Assembly (NCBI RefSeq): GCF_003259525.1
Contig: NZ_QLLO01000001.1
Coordinates: 372,001 to 436,000 of the forward strand
Direction of reading: 5' to 3'
DNA: 64,000 nt
From: Olleya aquimaris
Lineage (GTDB): Bacteria; Bacteroidota; Bacteroidia; Flavobacteriales; Flavobacteriaceae
Shown: piece after piece, positions 26,136 to 34,806 of the stretch
Layout of the letters: each line of letters opens with the position of its first letter
Position numbering within the stretch: the first letter of the stretch is position 1
Made by a program: the position numbers and the translations under genes
The notes under the pieces: generated by a model
Seen by the model: only the letters and a program-made list of their open reading frames with translations
The model's database searches: none
What the model was told of the DNA's origin: nothing

Positions 26136-28220
26136 TTAACTTATATGCAACCCATTGCTAACAGTTGCATCATCGGGATTTACAAATACTAATTTTCCTT
26201 CTGCAGTTTCGGTCATTAAAATCATACCTTGACTTTCTACTCCACGTAATGCTCTTGGTGCTAAATTAACCAAAACGGTTACTTTTTTACCCACTACTTC
26301 TTCTGCTGTAAAGCTTTCTGCAATACCAGATACAATGGTACGAACATCAATACCTGTATCCACTTTTAAAACTAAAAGTTTCTTGGCTTTTGGCATTTTT
26401 TCGGCTTCAATGATAGTTCCGACACGTATGTCTAATTTGGTAAAGTCGTCAAAGGTAATCGTGTCTTTTTGTGGCTCGACTACTTTATTAGCTGCTTCGT
26501 TAGCTTTTTTACTAGCTTCTAATTTATCCAATTGTTCTTGAATGGTTTTGTCTTCTATTTTACTAAATAATAATTCGCCTTTACCAATTTGGTGATTAGC
26601 TGGTAGTAATACATTTTTAGTTGAAATGTCTTCCCACTTGTTCTCGATGCTTTTCTTCTGCGTCGAATCACTCGAACTGACGTTAAGTATATTTTTTAAT
26701 TTAGTAGAGGTAAACGGTAAAAAAGGCTCAGATAAGGTAGCTAATGCACTTGCTATTTGAAGCGCAATGTACATGATAGTTTTTGTACGTGCTTCATCAG
26801 TTTTTATTAGTTTCCAAGGTTCTTCGTCTGCTAGATATTTGTTTCCAAGTCTAGCAAGATTCATTAACTCTTGACTAGCTTCTCTAAAACGGTAACGTTC
26901 TAAAGAACTTTCTATAACTGCTGGATAAGCTTTAACTGCAGCTAAAGTTTCTTCATCTACAGTAGAAAACTCTGAAGGTGTTGGTACAATACCGTTATAA
27001 TATTTATTGGTTAATACGACTACACGATTAATAAAGTTTCCGAAAATAGCTACTAACTCGTTGTTATTTCTGGCTTGAAAATCTTTCCAAGTAAAATCGT
27101 TATCCTTAGTTTCTGGAGCATTTGCTGTTAACGCATAACGCAATACATCTTGCTGATTTGGAAAATCTTGCAGATAGTCTGGTAACCAAACTGCCCAATT
27201 TTTAGAGGTCGATAATTTGTTGCCTTCTAAATTTAAAAACTCGTTAGCAGGTACATTATCTGGTAAAATATAACTGCCTTCTGCTTTTAACATAGCAGGA
27301 AAAATAATACAGTGAAATACAATATTATCTTTACCTATAAAGTGTACTAATTTGGTGTCTTTATCTTTCCAATAAGGTTCCCAATCTTTACCTTCTCTAT
27401 CTGCCCATTCTTTAGTTGAAGAGATGTAACCTATTGGTGCATCAAACCAAACATATAATACTTTTCCTTCGCCTCCAGGAACAGGAACTGGAATTCCCCA
27501 ATCTAAATCTCTGGTTACCGCTCTTGGACGTAAACCATCATCAATCCAAGATTTTACTTGTCCATAAACATTAGGTTTCCAGTCTTTTTTATGACCTTTT
27601 AAAATCCAATCGTTTAAAAACGCTTCGTGTTTATTTAAAGGTAAAAACCAGTGTTTAGTTTCTTTTAGGGTAGGAACATTTCCAGTAATTGCCGATTTTG
27701 GATTGATTAAATCTGTTGCGTTATGTGACGTTCCACATTTTTCGCATTGGTCACCATAGCTTTCTTCATTACCACACTTTGGACAGGTACCAACTACAAA
27801 TCTATCTGCTAAAAACTGATTAGCTTCTTCATCATATAATTGTTCTGACACTTCCTCTACAAATTCATTTTTATCATATAGTGTTTTAAAAAATTCTGAT
27901 GCAGTTTCATGATGAATTTTTGCAGAGGTACGTGAATAGTTATCAAAACTAATTCCGAAATCTTCAAAAGACTCTTTAATAATTTTATGATAGCGATCTA
28001 CAATTTCTTGAGGTGTCACACCTTCTTTTTTTGCTTTAATGGTAATAGGTACACCATGTTCGTCACTTCCACAAATAAAAGCCACATCGTTACCTGTTAA
28101 TCTTTTATATCTAGCATAAATATCTGCTGGTACATAAACACCTGCTAAATGACCAATATGTATTGGACCATTAGTGTAAGGTAATGCAGCAGTAATGGTG
28201 TATCTTTTTCTAGTCTTCAT
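26136..28220 (-). CDS. metG: Methionyl-tRNA synthetase
   Basis: A class I aminoacyl-tRNA synthetase of 694 residues that charges tRNA-Met. The HIGH motif is in [11 protein letters not shown] (about 16-26). The zinc knuckle has CPKCGN and CEKCG (about 145-165). The KMSKS-type loop reads NKLSTSKNW (about 330). A C-terminal EMAP/Trbp111-like tRNA-binding domain starts near 590 ([14 protein letters not shown]). Between the anticodon-binding and tRNA-binding domains, residues about 513-528 ([13 protein letters not shown]) look like an extra insertion coded by a repeat-like DNA segment. The gene probably heads a metG-tex-HDAC-like transcript. Confidence 0.97.
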   Translation of the reverse strand: MKTRKRYTITAALPYTNGPIHIGHLAGVYVPADIYARYKRLTGNDVAFICGSDEHGVPITIKAKKEGVTPQEIVDRYHKIIKESFEDFGISFDNYSRTSAKIHHETASEFFKTLYDKNEFVEEVSEQLYDEEANQFLADRFVVGTCPKCGNEESYGDQCEKCGTSHNATDLINPKSAITGNVPTLKETKHWFLPLNKHEAFLNDWILKGHKKDWKPNVYGQVKSWIDDGLRPRAVTRDLDWGIPVPVPGGEGKVLYVWFDAPIGYISSTKEWADREGKDWEPYWKDKDTKLVHFIGKDNIVFHCIIFPAMLKAEGSYILPDNVPANEFLNLEGNKLSTSKNWAVWLPDYLQDFPNQQDVLRYALTANAPETKDNDFTWKDFQARNNNELVAIFGNFINRVVVLTNKYYNGIVPTPSEFSTVDEETLAAVKAYPAVIESSLERYRFREASQELMNLARLGNKYLADEEPWKLIKTDEARTKTIMYIALQIASALATLSEPFLPFTSTKLKNILNVSSSDSTQKKSIENKWEDISTKNVLLPANHQIGKGELLFSKIEDKTIQEQLDKLEASKKANEAANKVVEPQKDTITFDDFTKLDIRVGTIIEAEKMPKAKKLLVLKVDTGIDVRTIVSGIAESFTAEEVVGKKVTVLVNLAPRALRGVESQGMILMTETAEGKLVFVNPDDATVSNGLHIS
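26636..26683 (-). repeat. REP-like element within metG coding sequence
   Basis: The coding strand starts ACGTCAGTTCGAGTGATTCG and ends CATCGAGAACAAG. The arms GTTCGAG and CGAGAAC resemble the dispersed CAGTTCGAG...CGAGAACTG palindromic repeat I recall from Flavobacteriaceae intergenic DNA. The segment is much richer in GC than its surroundings and codes for a low-complexity linker. Family assignment rests on recall and needs a genome-wide search. Confidence 0.5.
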
Positions 28221-28230
28221 CGTTATTTAA

Positions 28231-28303
28231 AATGTCAGGTCTAGCGCAGTCGAGACCTATCTTATTAAAATGTAAACCTCTCGACTGCGCTCGAGGAGAC
28301 ATT
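28231..28303. repeat. REP-like inverted repeat pair downstream of the DUF1501 terminator
   Basis: Two 28-bp arms, 28231-28258 and 28276-28303, are inverted copies of each other. Both contain the core AGCGCAGTCGAGA, and both start AATGTC when read outward. The positions where the arms differ lie next to the core. A 17-bp AT-rich spacer separates them. The GC-rich core stands out in this AT-rich DNA and matches the widespread flavobacterial TCTCGACTGCGCTCGA repeat type (recall). It lies between the metG start and the DUF1501 stop. Confidence 0.75.
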
Positions 28304-28375
28304 GGTTGTCCTAAAGTAAACAGATTTACTTTTGAAGGCGTAAAATTAAGGATTTTAGACGAAGTTATTACAAAT

Positions 28376-28406
28376 AAAAAGCCTTTAGTGTTGGCTAAAG
28401 GCTTTT
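28376..28406 (-). terminator. Terminator of the DUF1800/DUF1501 operon
   Basis: GCCTTTAG / CTAAAGGC perfect stem (28381-28388 with 28395-28402), loop of six, A-run on the left giving a T-run on the minus strand. It follows the DUF1501 stop at 28427. Confidence 0.85.
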
Positions 28407-28426
28407 CAAATTTAGAGCAGATTTAT

Positions 28427-30034
28427 TTACCTAATAATAATTGACTTACTATAATGTTGTTGTCCTACCGAAATACGATAAATATACTGTCCAGTACTTA
28501 ATCTGGTTTGTGCTGTTTCTTTGACATTTATTTCATGTTCTCCAGCCAATAGCATTTCGTTTTTAAGGGTTGTTACTTCTTTTCCTAAAATATCATATAG
28601 TTTAACTACGGTGTGCTGTGTCATTGGATTTTTAAACTTAATAATGGTTTGATTTCCTGTCATTAAAACGTAATGAGTAAAACCTTCTGCAATATCATAA
28701 TCATCTGTAGTTAATGCAGCACAATTAAAGCCTAAATCTACGGTGTTGTATGTTTGACCTAATAATGCTTGATTGACTACTGCTGGATCAATACATAACC
28801 ATTCTTGCATAACGGTTGCATAGATTTGTCTAAAATCTAAATTATAAATTAAGTTGCCATCATTATCCAAAGTGGTCAAACTAGGATGATTACCAATAAA
28901 TCCATTGCCTTGTAATCCAGGACCAAATAATAACAAAGGTGATGCAGCACCATGGTCTGTACCTAGGGAACCGTTTTCGTCAGGACGTCTTCCAAACTCG
29001 CTTATAGTCATTGCTAACACCTCTTGATCGTGACCAGTTACTGCTAAATCGTCAAAAAATTGTTTAACGGTATTGGATAAAGTTATCATTAAATTATCAT
29101 GATCTGCAGCTTGATTAGCATGTGTGTCAAAACCGCCTAAAGTAACCATGTACACTTTAGTACCCAAATTACCTTTAATCATACGTGCAACGTTAGCAAG
29201 CTGTCTTCCAAACTGATTATTTAAATACGTAACATCATTAGTAGAACTAGTATAAGCATTGTGTATGATACCTGCATAATTAAATGTAGTATTGGTCGTA
29301 CCACGCATAAATTGTAATTGATCACCATAAGTACATCCTGGTAAATTAGTCATATCATGTAAGGTTCCGTTTTGTGCAATGGTTTCTAATTGTTGAGGGT
29401 TTGCAACAGAAAAGGCATAATTACTATCATTACCATCAAAAATTAAATTACCAATGCTTCCAATTTGTACAGCAGCAGGAATTGTAGGAGGATTAACTAA
29501 ATAATCTGGGTATAATTGTTCAAAATATCGTCCAAACCAACCAGTAGGTTCTTCATTTATAGCATCTGTAGATGCCCAAATATCAGACCCTCTAAAGTGT
29601 GATAAACTGTTATATTGGTATCCAACACCATGTGCTACTTTCATAGCTCCATTTCCCCAAAGGGATTGTAAATCGGTCATAGAAGTAGGTATTCCAACAT
29701 CTGCAGACAAATTGTACAGGCTATTCAGATTATGTTTTAAGGTTGGTCTGAGGTTAGCATAAATATCGTATTGGTCTATTGGGACAATGGTATTTAACCC
29801 ATCGTTTCCACCTTTAAGCCTTATTAATACTAATACTCTGTCATTTTCACTTTCGCTTAAAGCGGAAGCTAAACTAGAAGGTCTTGATGCTGTAATTGGT
29901 GTGCCACCTAACATGATGGTTCCGCCACCTACCAAACCTAAAGCCTGTAAAAAAGAACGTCTGTTCCAGTTTTTATGCTCTTGGTCATGAATTTCAGCTT
30001 TTGATAATTTTTTATTTGAAGAAGTCTCGCACAT
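28427..30034 (-). CDS. DUF1501 protein with Tat signal and T9SS sorting domain
   Basis: The protein has 535 residues. The N-terminus has a twin-arginine motif NRRSFLQALGLVGGG (about 24-38) before a hydrophobic stretch. The body is a DUF1501 (sulfatase/alkaline phosphatase-like) domain, with VLIRLKGGNDGLNTIVP near 70 and TISEFGRRPDENGSLGTDHG near 350. Residues about 460-535 form a type A T9SS C-terminal domain (VVKLYDILGKEV then STGQYIYRISV). It should cross the inner membrane folded by Tat and then reach the surface by T9SS. It lies 6 bp after the DUF1800 gene, its usual partner. The enzymatic role is unknown. Confidence 0.9.
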   Translation of the reverse strand: MCETSSNKKLSKAEIHDQEHKNWNRRSFLQALGLVGGGTIMLGGTPITASRPSSLASALSESENDRVLVLIRLKGGNDGLNTIVPIDQYDIYANLRPTLKHNLNSLYNLSADVGIPTSMTDLQSLWGNGAMKVAHGVGYQYNSLSHFRGSDIWASTDAINEEPTGWFGRYFEQLYPDYLVNPPTIPAAVQIGSIGNLIFDGNDSNYAFSVANPQQLETIAQNGTLHDMTNLPGCTYGDQLQFMRGTTNTTFNYAGIIHNAYTSSTNDVTYLNNQFGRQLANVARMIKGNLGTKVYMVTLGGFDTHANQAADHDNLMITLSNTVKQFFDDLAVTGHDQEVLAMTISEFGRRPDENGSLGTDHGAASPLLLFGPGLQGNGFIGNHPSLTTLDNDGNLIYNLDFRQIYATVMQEWLCIDPAVVNQALLGQTYNTVDLGFNCAALTTDDYDIAEGFTHYVLMTGNQTIIKFKNPMTQHTVVKLYDILGKEVTTLKNEMLLAGEHEINVKETAQTRLSTGQYIYRISVGQQHYSKSIIIR

Positions 30035-30040
30035 AATAAT

Positions 30041-31513
30041 TTATTTAAGTTGAAATTCTGGCATTTTAATTAAATGAAGCAATAGTAAAACCACTTGATA
30101 GGGTACGCTTCCCCAAGTTAAATCCCAATAACCATTATCGTAATAATTTTGAGGGACGTCATGTTTAAAAACATCTGTTGCAATGTCATAATCTGTAAGT
30201 GAGTGCAGTTCTTTTGGTACAAATCGGTCTATCATACTTTTAGCAACTTCATACGGATTGTTACTATTATTAGAGGATTCTATTGCAAAAGTCCTTAATA
30301 ATTCTTGGTCGTTATTCCACATAAACCAAACTAAATATTCTATAGTTTGCCAGCGTCCAGTTAGTGTGCTAGAATTTATCCAATCATGGTCACCTTGCCA
30401 TCCAGCAACATCAATGGGCTGAAAGATATCTTGACCCGCTAAACCATTGAGGTAAAAAATACCTTCTTTATATTCTGTAGTTAACGTTAAGCCAATTGTT
30501 TTTATAAAATTATGGGATAAATCATATGGACTTTTAATCTGTGTGCCAAATACGGTGTCATCAAAAAAGTGTTCGCTTTTAAACAATATTCTCAGGACAT
30601 TAGCAATATTAAAATCTGCGACAAAAGTAGCAGCCATAGCAGAGACAACAGTATTGTTGACCGTTGGGCTTACAAAATATTTATATAGTTTTTCGCAAAT
30701 AAAAGTTGCTATTTCTGTGGAGCGCTGTGCAAACAAATTGGTGATAACACCTTGATAATCAAAATTATCTGTTTGATTGAAAATGGTTTTATTTCCGCTG
30801 TAAAAGCTAACCGAATTAAAAGAAATGTTCTCACAAAAACCAGTTGCATGATTCCAACCCGTAAGTGCTTTTGAGGTTTCAACAATATCTTGTTGTGTGT
30901 AATTATTGTTTTCCCCTAAGGTAAATAATTCATAAAGCTCTCTAGCGTAGTTTTCGTTAATAGAGTTTTCATCATTATTGTAAGACTGATTTTGATAACC
31001 ATTCAAATACACCAACATTGCATTGGTCAATCCAATGTCTCTAACAAATTGTTCAAAATTGCCTAAAGCATGGGTTTGTAGTACATTATAGTACTCATAT
31101 AAATAACTAGAACAATAATACGCATCTAGCTCTGTAACAAAATGGTTGCTCCAAAATAAGGTCATTCTACCTTTTAACCCATGGTCTAATAGGTTGTTTA
31201 AGGCGTTTAAACGCCATTCGTAATGTGCATTTTGTATTTGTTCGTCTGGGTCTAATCCAGCATTAGAAAAATCGTTGTAAGACATATTTGCCCAACTTGG
31301 AGCAGGAGTAGGAGGTGTAGCAATAGCTGCATCTACAAGACTGTCTATAAAAGCAGATGGTGTTTGTGTTAAAGCAGCATCTATTTGAGTTTTAGTTGCA
31401 CCATAACCTAACCGTCTGTATACATGACTAACCTTTTGTGCATCCCATGGATTAGAGGTGCTAGGAGTATATACAGATAAGCTACTGGTATTGCAAGATG
31501 TAATTTGATCCAT
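30041..31513 (-). CDS. DUF1800 family protein without a signal peptide
   Basis: A 490-residue protein of the DUF1800 family, with HVYRRLGYGATKTQIDAAL near 30, NHFVTELDAYY, NENYARELYELFTLGENNNYTQQD (about 190-215) and FLKSEHFFDD-like text near 310. Family members nearly always sit beside DUF1501 genes, as here. The start region (MDQITSCNTSSLSVYTPSTS) has no hydrophobic segment, and an in-frame stop lies about 15 bp upstream, so no signal peptide was missed. If exported, it may leave with its Tat-dependent partner (inference). The function is unknown. Confidence 0.88.
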   Translation of the reverse strand: MDQITSCNTSSLSVYTPSTSNPWDAQKVSHVYRRLGYGATKTQIDAALTQTPSAFIDSLVDAAIATPPTPAPSWANMSYNDFSNAGLDPDEQIQNAHYEWRLNALNNLLDHGLKGRMTLFWSNHFVTELDAYYCSSYLYEYYNVLQTHALGNFEQFVRDIGLTNAMLVYLNGYQNQSYNNDENSINENYARELYELFTLGENNNYTQQDIVETSKALTGWNHATGFCENISFNSVSFYSGNKTIFNQTDNFDYQGVITNLFAQRSTEIATFICEKLYKYFVSPTVNNTVVSAMAATFVADFNIANVLRILFKSEHFFDDTVFGTQIKSPYDLSHNFIKTIGLTLTTEYKEGIFYLNGLAGQDIFQPIDVAGWQGDHDWINSSTLTGRWQTIEYLVWFMWNNDQELLRTFAIESSNNSNNPYEVAKSMIDRFVPKELHSLTDYDIATDVFKHDVPQNYYDNGYWDLTWGSVPYQVVLLLLHLIKMPEFQLK

Positions 31514-31727
31514 AGTGGTATGGTTTGGTTATTAATCTATTTTTGGTTTAAGGAGGGTAGTCTGTTTCTAGTTAACCAACGGATAAATTAAGTTTTTTGT
31601 ATGTAATATATTAAAATATAGTTACTTAAATATGCTTTAGGCTTACATTTAAGACTATTAATAAATTAAAAAGTTTAAAATCATTTTTATTTAAATAATG
31701 TATTTTTACCTTATGGTTACAAAAACT

Positions 31728-32732
31728 ATGAATAAAAAATTTTACATACTACTACTAACATTAATGGTAAGTTGTATTGCATTTTCACAACAAAATACCA
31801 CTAAAACTACAACTAAATTGATACAACCACCTTATTTAAAAGCAGGAGATACTGTAGCTATAGTAGCACCTTCTGGAGTATTAAAAAATAGAAACGATGA
31901 AGTTAATCGTGCAAAAAAACTTTTAGAAAGCTGGAAATTACATGTGGTTATTGGTAAACATGTTTTTAATCAAGACGATCATTTTGCAGGTACAGACCAA
32001 GAACGTTGTGAAGATTTCCAAAATGCTTTAGACGACCCAACGATTAAGGCTGTTTGGTCTGCTCGTGGTGGTTACGGAACGGTTAGAATTTTAGATAACT
32101 TAGATTACACTACATTTTTAAAACAGCCAAAATGGATTATTGGTTATAGTGATATTACTGCGTTACACAATCAAATTCATAATTTAGGAGTGCAAAGTTT
32201 ACATGCCATAATGTGTGTAAGTTTACCAAAAGATTTGTCCGAGATAGAAGCTAGTATTTCAACCTTTAAAAACACGCTATTTGGACAACCTTTAAGTTAT
32301 ACTTTAGAGGGCTCTAAATACAATAAAACTGGAACAACATCTGGAGTTTTAGTGGGTGGAAACTTAACTATATTACACACCATGTTAGGTTCTAAAGAAA
32401 GCATTGACACTTCAGGTAAAATTCTTTTTATTGAAGAAATAGGCGAATATAAATACCATATAGATCGTATGCTTCAAAGTTTAAAACGCGCAGGTTATTT
32501 TGAAGATTGTAAAGGCGTTATTGTTGGTGACATGTCTAAACTTAGAAAAAACACCACGCTATGGGGAACGTCCATAGAACAATTAATTTTAGATGCTTTG
32601 TCAGACTATAATTTTCCGATAGCTTTTAATATGCCAGCAGGTCATGAAGATGATAACAGAGCACTAATTTTAGGTCGAAATATTGACTTAAAAGTTGAAA
32701 AAAGTAAGTCTACAGTAAAATTTGAAGAATAG
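31728..32732 (+). CDS. Exported S66 LD-carboxypeptidase
   Basis: A 334-residue muramoyltetrapeptide carboxypeptidase of family S66, which trims the terminal D-Ala from peptidoglycan tetrapeptides during wall recycling. I start it at the third Met, which gives a signal peptide ending AFSQ; the upstream Met codons add an unlikely extra segment. The nucleophile Ser141 is in WIIGYSDITALH. Glu is in FIEEIGEYKYHIDRML, and His is in PAGHEDDNRALILG. The signal peptide suggests a periplasmic site, unlike cytoplasmic E. coli LdcA. It leads a run of + genes. Confidence 0.9.
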   Translation: MNKKFYILLLTLMVSCIAFSQQNTTKTTTKLIQPPYLKAGDTVAIVAPSGVLKNRNDEVNRAKKLLESWKLHVVIGKHVFNQDDHFAGTDQERCEDFQNALDDPTIKAVWSARGGYGTVRILDNLDYTTFLKQPKWIIGYSDITALHNQIHNLGVQSLHAIMCVSLPKDLSEIEASISTFKNTLFGQPLSYTLEGSKYNKTGTTSGVLVGGNLTILHTMLGSKESIDTSGKILFIEEIGEYKYHIDRMLQSLKRAGYFEDCKGVIVGDMSKLRKNTTLWGTSIEQLILDALSDYNFPIAFNMPAGHEDDNRALILGRNIDLKVEKSKSTVKFEE

Positions 32733-32753
32733 TTTCTTTTTGATAATTAAACT

Positions 32754-33113
32754 ATGGCTAATCATAACGAATTAGGTAAAAAAGGAGAGCAATTAGCAGT
32801 AGATTTTCTATTAAAAAATAACTACAGCATTATAGCACGTAATTATCGTTTTGATAAAGCAGAAGTAGATATTATTGCTCAATTGGAGGATATACTTGCT
32901 ATTATAGAGGTAAAAACACGATCTACAACAGATTTTGGAAACCCTCAAGATTTTGTCAAACCTAAGCAAATACAACGTTTAGTTAAAGCTGTAGACGAAT
33001 ATGTGACGGTTAATGGATTAGATGTAGAGGTACGTTTTGATATTATTGCTATAACTAAAAATGGCAAGCAGTTTAAAATCGAGCATTTGAAGGATGCTTT
33101 TTATCATTTTTAA
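32754..33113 (+). CDS. YraN/UPF0102 family protein
   Basis: A 119-residue cytoplasmic protein with a Holliday-junction resolvase/endonuclease-like fold. Motifs are GKKGEQLAVDFL, NYRFDKAEVDIIA (Glu37, Asp39) and AIIEVKTRS (Glu52, Lys54), which together look like a PD-(D/E)xK metal site. The cellular role of YraN proteins is unsettled. It follows the LD-carboxypeptidase by 21 bp, so the two may be co-transcribed. Length is normal for the family. Confidence 0.92.
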   Translation: MANHNELGKKGEQLAVDFLLKNNYSIIARNYRFDKAEVDIIAQLEDILAIIEVKTRSTTDFGNPQDFVKPKQIQRLVKAVDEYVTVNGLDVEVRFDIIAITKNGKQFKIEHLKDAFYHF

Positions 33114-33198
33114 TTTTTGACTGACAAATTTTCTTAACTTCAAATTGGCTTACTTTTTGCTATATTTATTACATTAAACTTTAAAATTAAAAAAAGAT

Positions 33199-33909
33199 AT
33201 GTTTACAGGATATATGGGATATTACATACTTATTGGTGCAATTGCATTAGTAAGTAGTTTGGTAAGTGGGCAATTAAAACGAAAATTTGCTTTTTACTCT
33301 AAAGTTAAACTACGAAATGGGATGACTGGTGCACAAATAGCAGAAAAAATGCTAGCTGATAATGGCATTAGAGATGTTAAAGTTATTTCTGTAAAAGGAC
33401 AGTTAACAGATCATTACAATCCAGTAGATAAGACCGTTAATTTGAGCGAAGTAGTTTATAATCAAGATAATGCAGCAGCTGCTGCTGTAGCAGCTCATGA
33501 GGTAGGACACGCAGTACAACACGCAACTGCTTATCAATGGTTAACCATGCGTTCTAAATTAGTACCAGTTGTGCAAGTTACTTCAAACATGTCACAATGG
33601 GTTATTATTGGTGGTATTGCCTTAATGGCATCTAATGCTTTAGGTGGTAGTGGCTACTATGTTGCAATAGCAGGTTTAGTCATGATGGGTTTTGCAACAC
33701 TATTTAGTTTTATTACCTTACCAGTAGAATATGATGCCAGTAACAGAGCTTTAGCTTGGCTTAAAGCTAAAAATATGGTGACTCCAGAAGAATATAAAGG
33801 CTCTGAAGATGCACTTAAATGGGCTGCAAGAACCTATTTAGTAGCAGCTATTGGTGCTTTAGCATCCTTGCTCTATTGGGCAATGCAAATTTTAGGAAGT
33901 CGAGATTAG
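33199..33909 (+). CDS. YugP-type membrane zinc metallopeptidase
   Basis: A 236-residue membrane protein of the Zn_peptidase_2 (YugP/DUF230) family. One N-terminal helix (about 8-24) and two or three C-terminal helices (about 127-175, 200-225) surround a cytoplasmic or periplasmic peptidase domain. The zinc motif is HEVGH (His100, Glu101, His104), followed by AVQHA. The likely third ligand is in LPVEYDASNRAL. The physiological substrate is not known. A terminator follows. Confidence 0.92.
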   Translation: MFTGYMGYYILIGAIALVSSLVSGQLKRKFAFYSKVKLRNGMTGAQIAEKMLADNGIRDVKVISVKGQLTDHYNPVDKTVNLSEVVYNQDNAAAAAVAAHEVGHAVQHATAYQWLTMRSKLVPVVQVTSNMSQWVIIGGIALMASNALGGSGYYVAIAGLVMMGFATLFSFITLPVEYDASNRALAWLKAKNMVTPEEYKGSEDALKWAARTYLVAAIGALASLLYWAMQILGSRD

Positions 33910-33918
33910 AAAAAAATT

Positions 33919-33954
33919 AAAACCGAACTTAATTAAAGTTCGGTTTCTTTTTTT
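33919..33954 (+). terminator. Terminator after the YugP-type peptidase
   Basis: AAACCGAACTT / AAGTTCGGTTT 11-bp perfect stem (33920-33930 with 33936-33946), loop of five, then a C and a T-run. Confidence 0.88.
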
Positions 33955-33988
33955 ACATTTGAGTAACCAACAAAATAATCAATAATTT

Positions 33989-34714
33989 ATGGAAAACAAT
34001 TTAGAAAACTCCTTTGATAATTTCGAAGGGAACACATTAATAAGAGCAGCATCTGAAGTAGATAGAACTGCATTTTATAAAAAAACTTACAGTCATGTTG
34101 CTGGAGGTGTATTAGTCTTTATCATTTTTGAATACCTTTTACTTCAAAGTCAATCCATTGTAGAATTTATGTTGTCTATGACAGAAGGATATAAATGGCT
34201 ATTACTTCTTGGAGGTTTTATGCTTATTACAACTTATGCAGAAAGTACTGCTATGAAAACTGCAGATAAAAGCAAGCAATACCTTGCATTTGGTCTTTAC
34301 ATTTTAGCACAAGCTATTATTTTTGTACCAATGATTTTTATTGCAGCTTATTACATGGATTCTGGAGCAGAAATCCTACAGCAAGCAGCATTAGTAACCT
34401 TAGCTTTATTTACAGGTTTAACTGCAGTAGTCATGCTAACCAAGAAAGATTTTTCGTTTTTAAAAGCAGGATTAACTATTGGTTTTTTTATAGCTTTAGG
34501 ATTAATTATAGCTGGAGTAATATTTGGTTTTGATTTAGGACTTTGGTTTTCTGGAGCTATGTGTTTGTTAGCTGGAGGCTCTATTTTATATCAAACTTCT
34601 CAAATAAAAGAAAAATTTACCACAGAAGATTATATACCAGCAGCATTAGGCTTATTTGCGTCTTTAATGTTATTGTTTTGGTATATTCTTAGAATATTTA
34701 TGTCAAGAGATTAA
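33989..34714 (+). CDS. Bax inhibitor-1/YccA family membrane protein
   Basis: A 241-residue inner-membrane protein with seven predicted helices between about 35 and 238. The amphipathic N-terminus DRTAFYKKTYSHVAGGVLVF and the small-residue-rich helices (GLTAVVMLTKKDFSFLKAG) are typical of bacterial BI-1 proteins. Some members act as pH-gated calcium leak channels; others bind FtsH. No direct evidence for either exists here. It sits between two terminators and is probably monocistronic. Confidence 0.9.
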   Translation: MENNLENSFDNFEGNTLIRAASEVDRTAFYKKTYSHVAGGVLVFIIFEYLLLQSQSIVEFMLSMTEGYKWLLLLGGFMLITTYAESTAMKTADKSKQYLAFGLYILAQAIIFVPMIFIAAYYMDSGAEILQQAALVTLALFTGLTAVVMLTKKDFSFLKAGLTIGFFIALGLIIAGVIFGFDLGLWFSGAMCLLAGGSILYQTSQIKEKFTTEDYIPAALGLFASLMLLFWYILRIFMSRD

Positions 34715-34735
34715 TACGTTTGATAATGTATTTGT

Positions 34736-34762
34736 AAAAAGCCTCTTTTTAGAGGCTTTTTT
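34736..34762 (+). terminator. Terminator after the BI-1 gene
   Basis: AAAAAGCCTCT / AGAGGCTTTTTT stem with loop TTTT (34741-34746 pair with 34751-34756). Confidence 0.88.
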
Positions 34763-34806
34763 AGTTGTATTAATTTGTTTAATTTTGAGAGTTAGTTATT
34801 GAAATA

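Noticed and set aside
28232-28444. Open + strand frame of 70 codons between metG and the DUF1501 gene
   Set aside because: It runs through an inverted repeat and a terminator, and its peptide has no family features.
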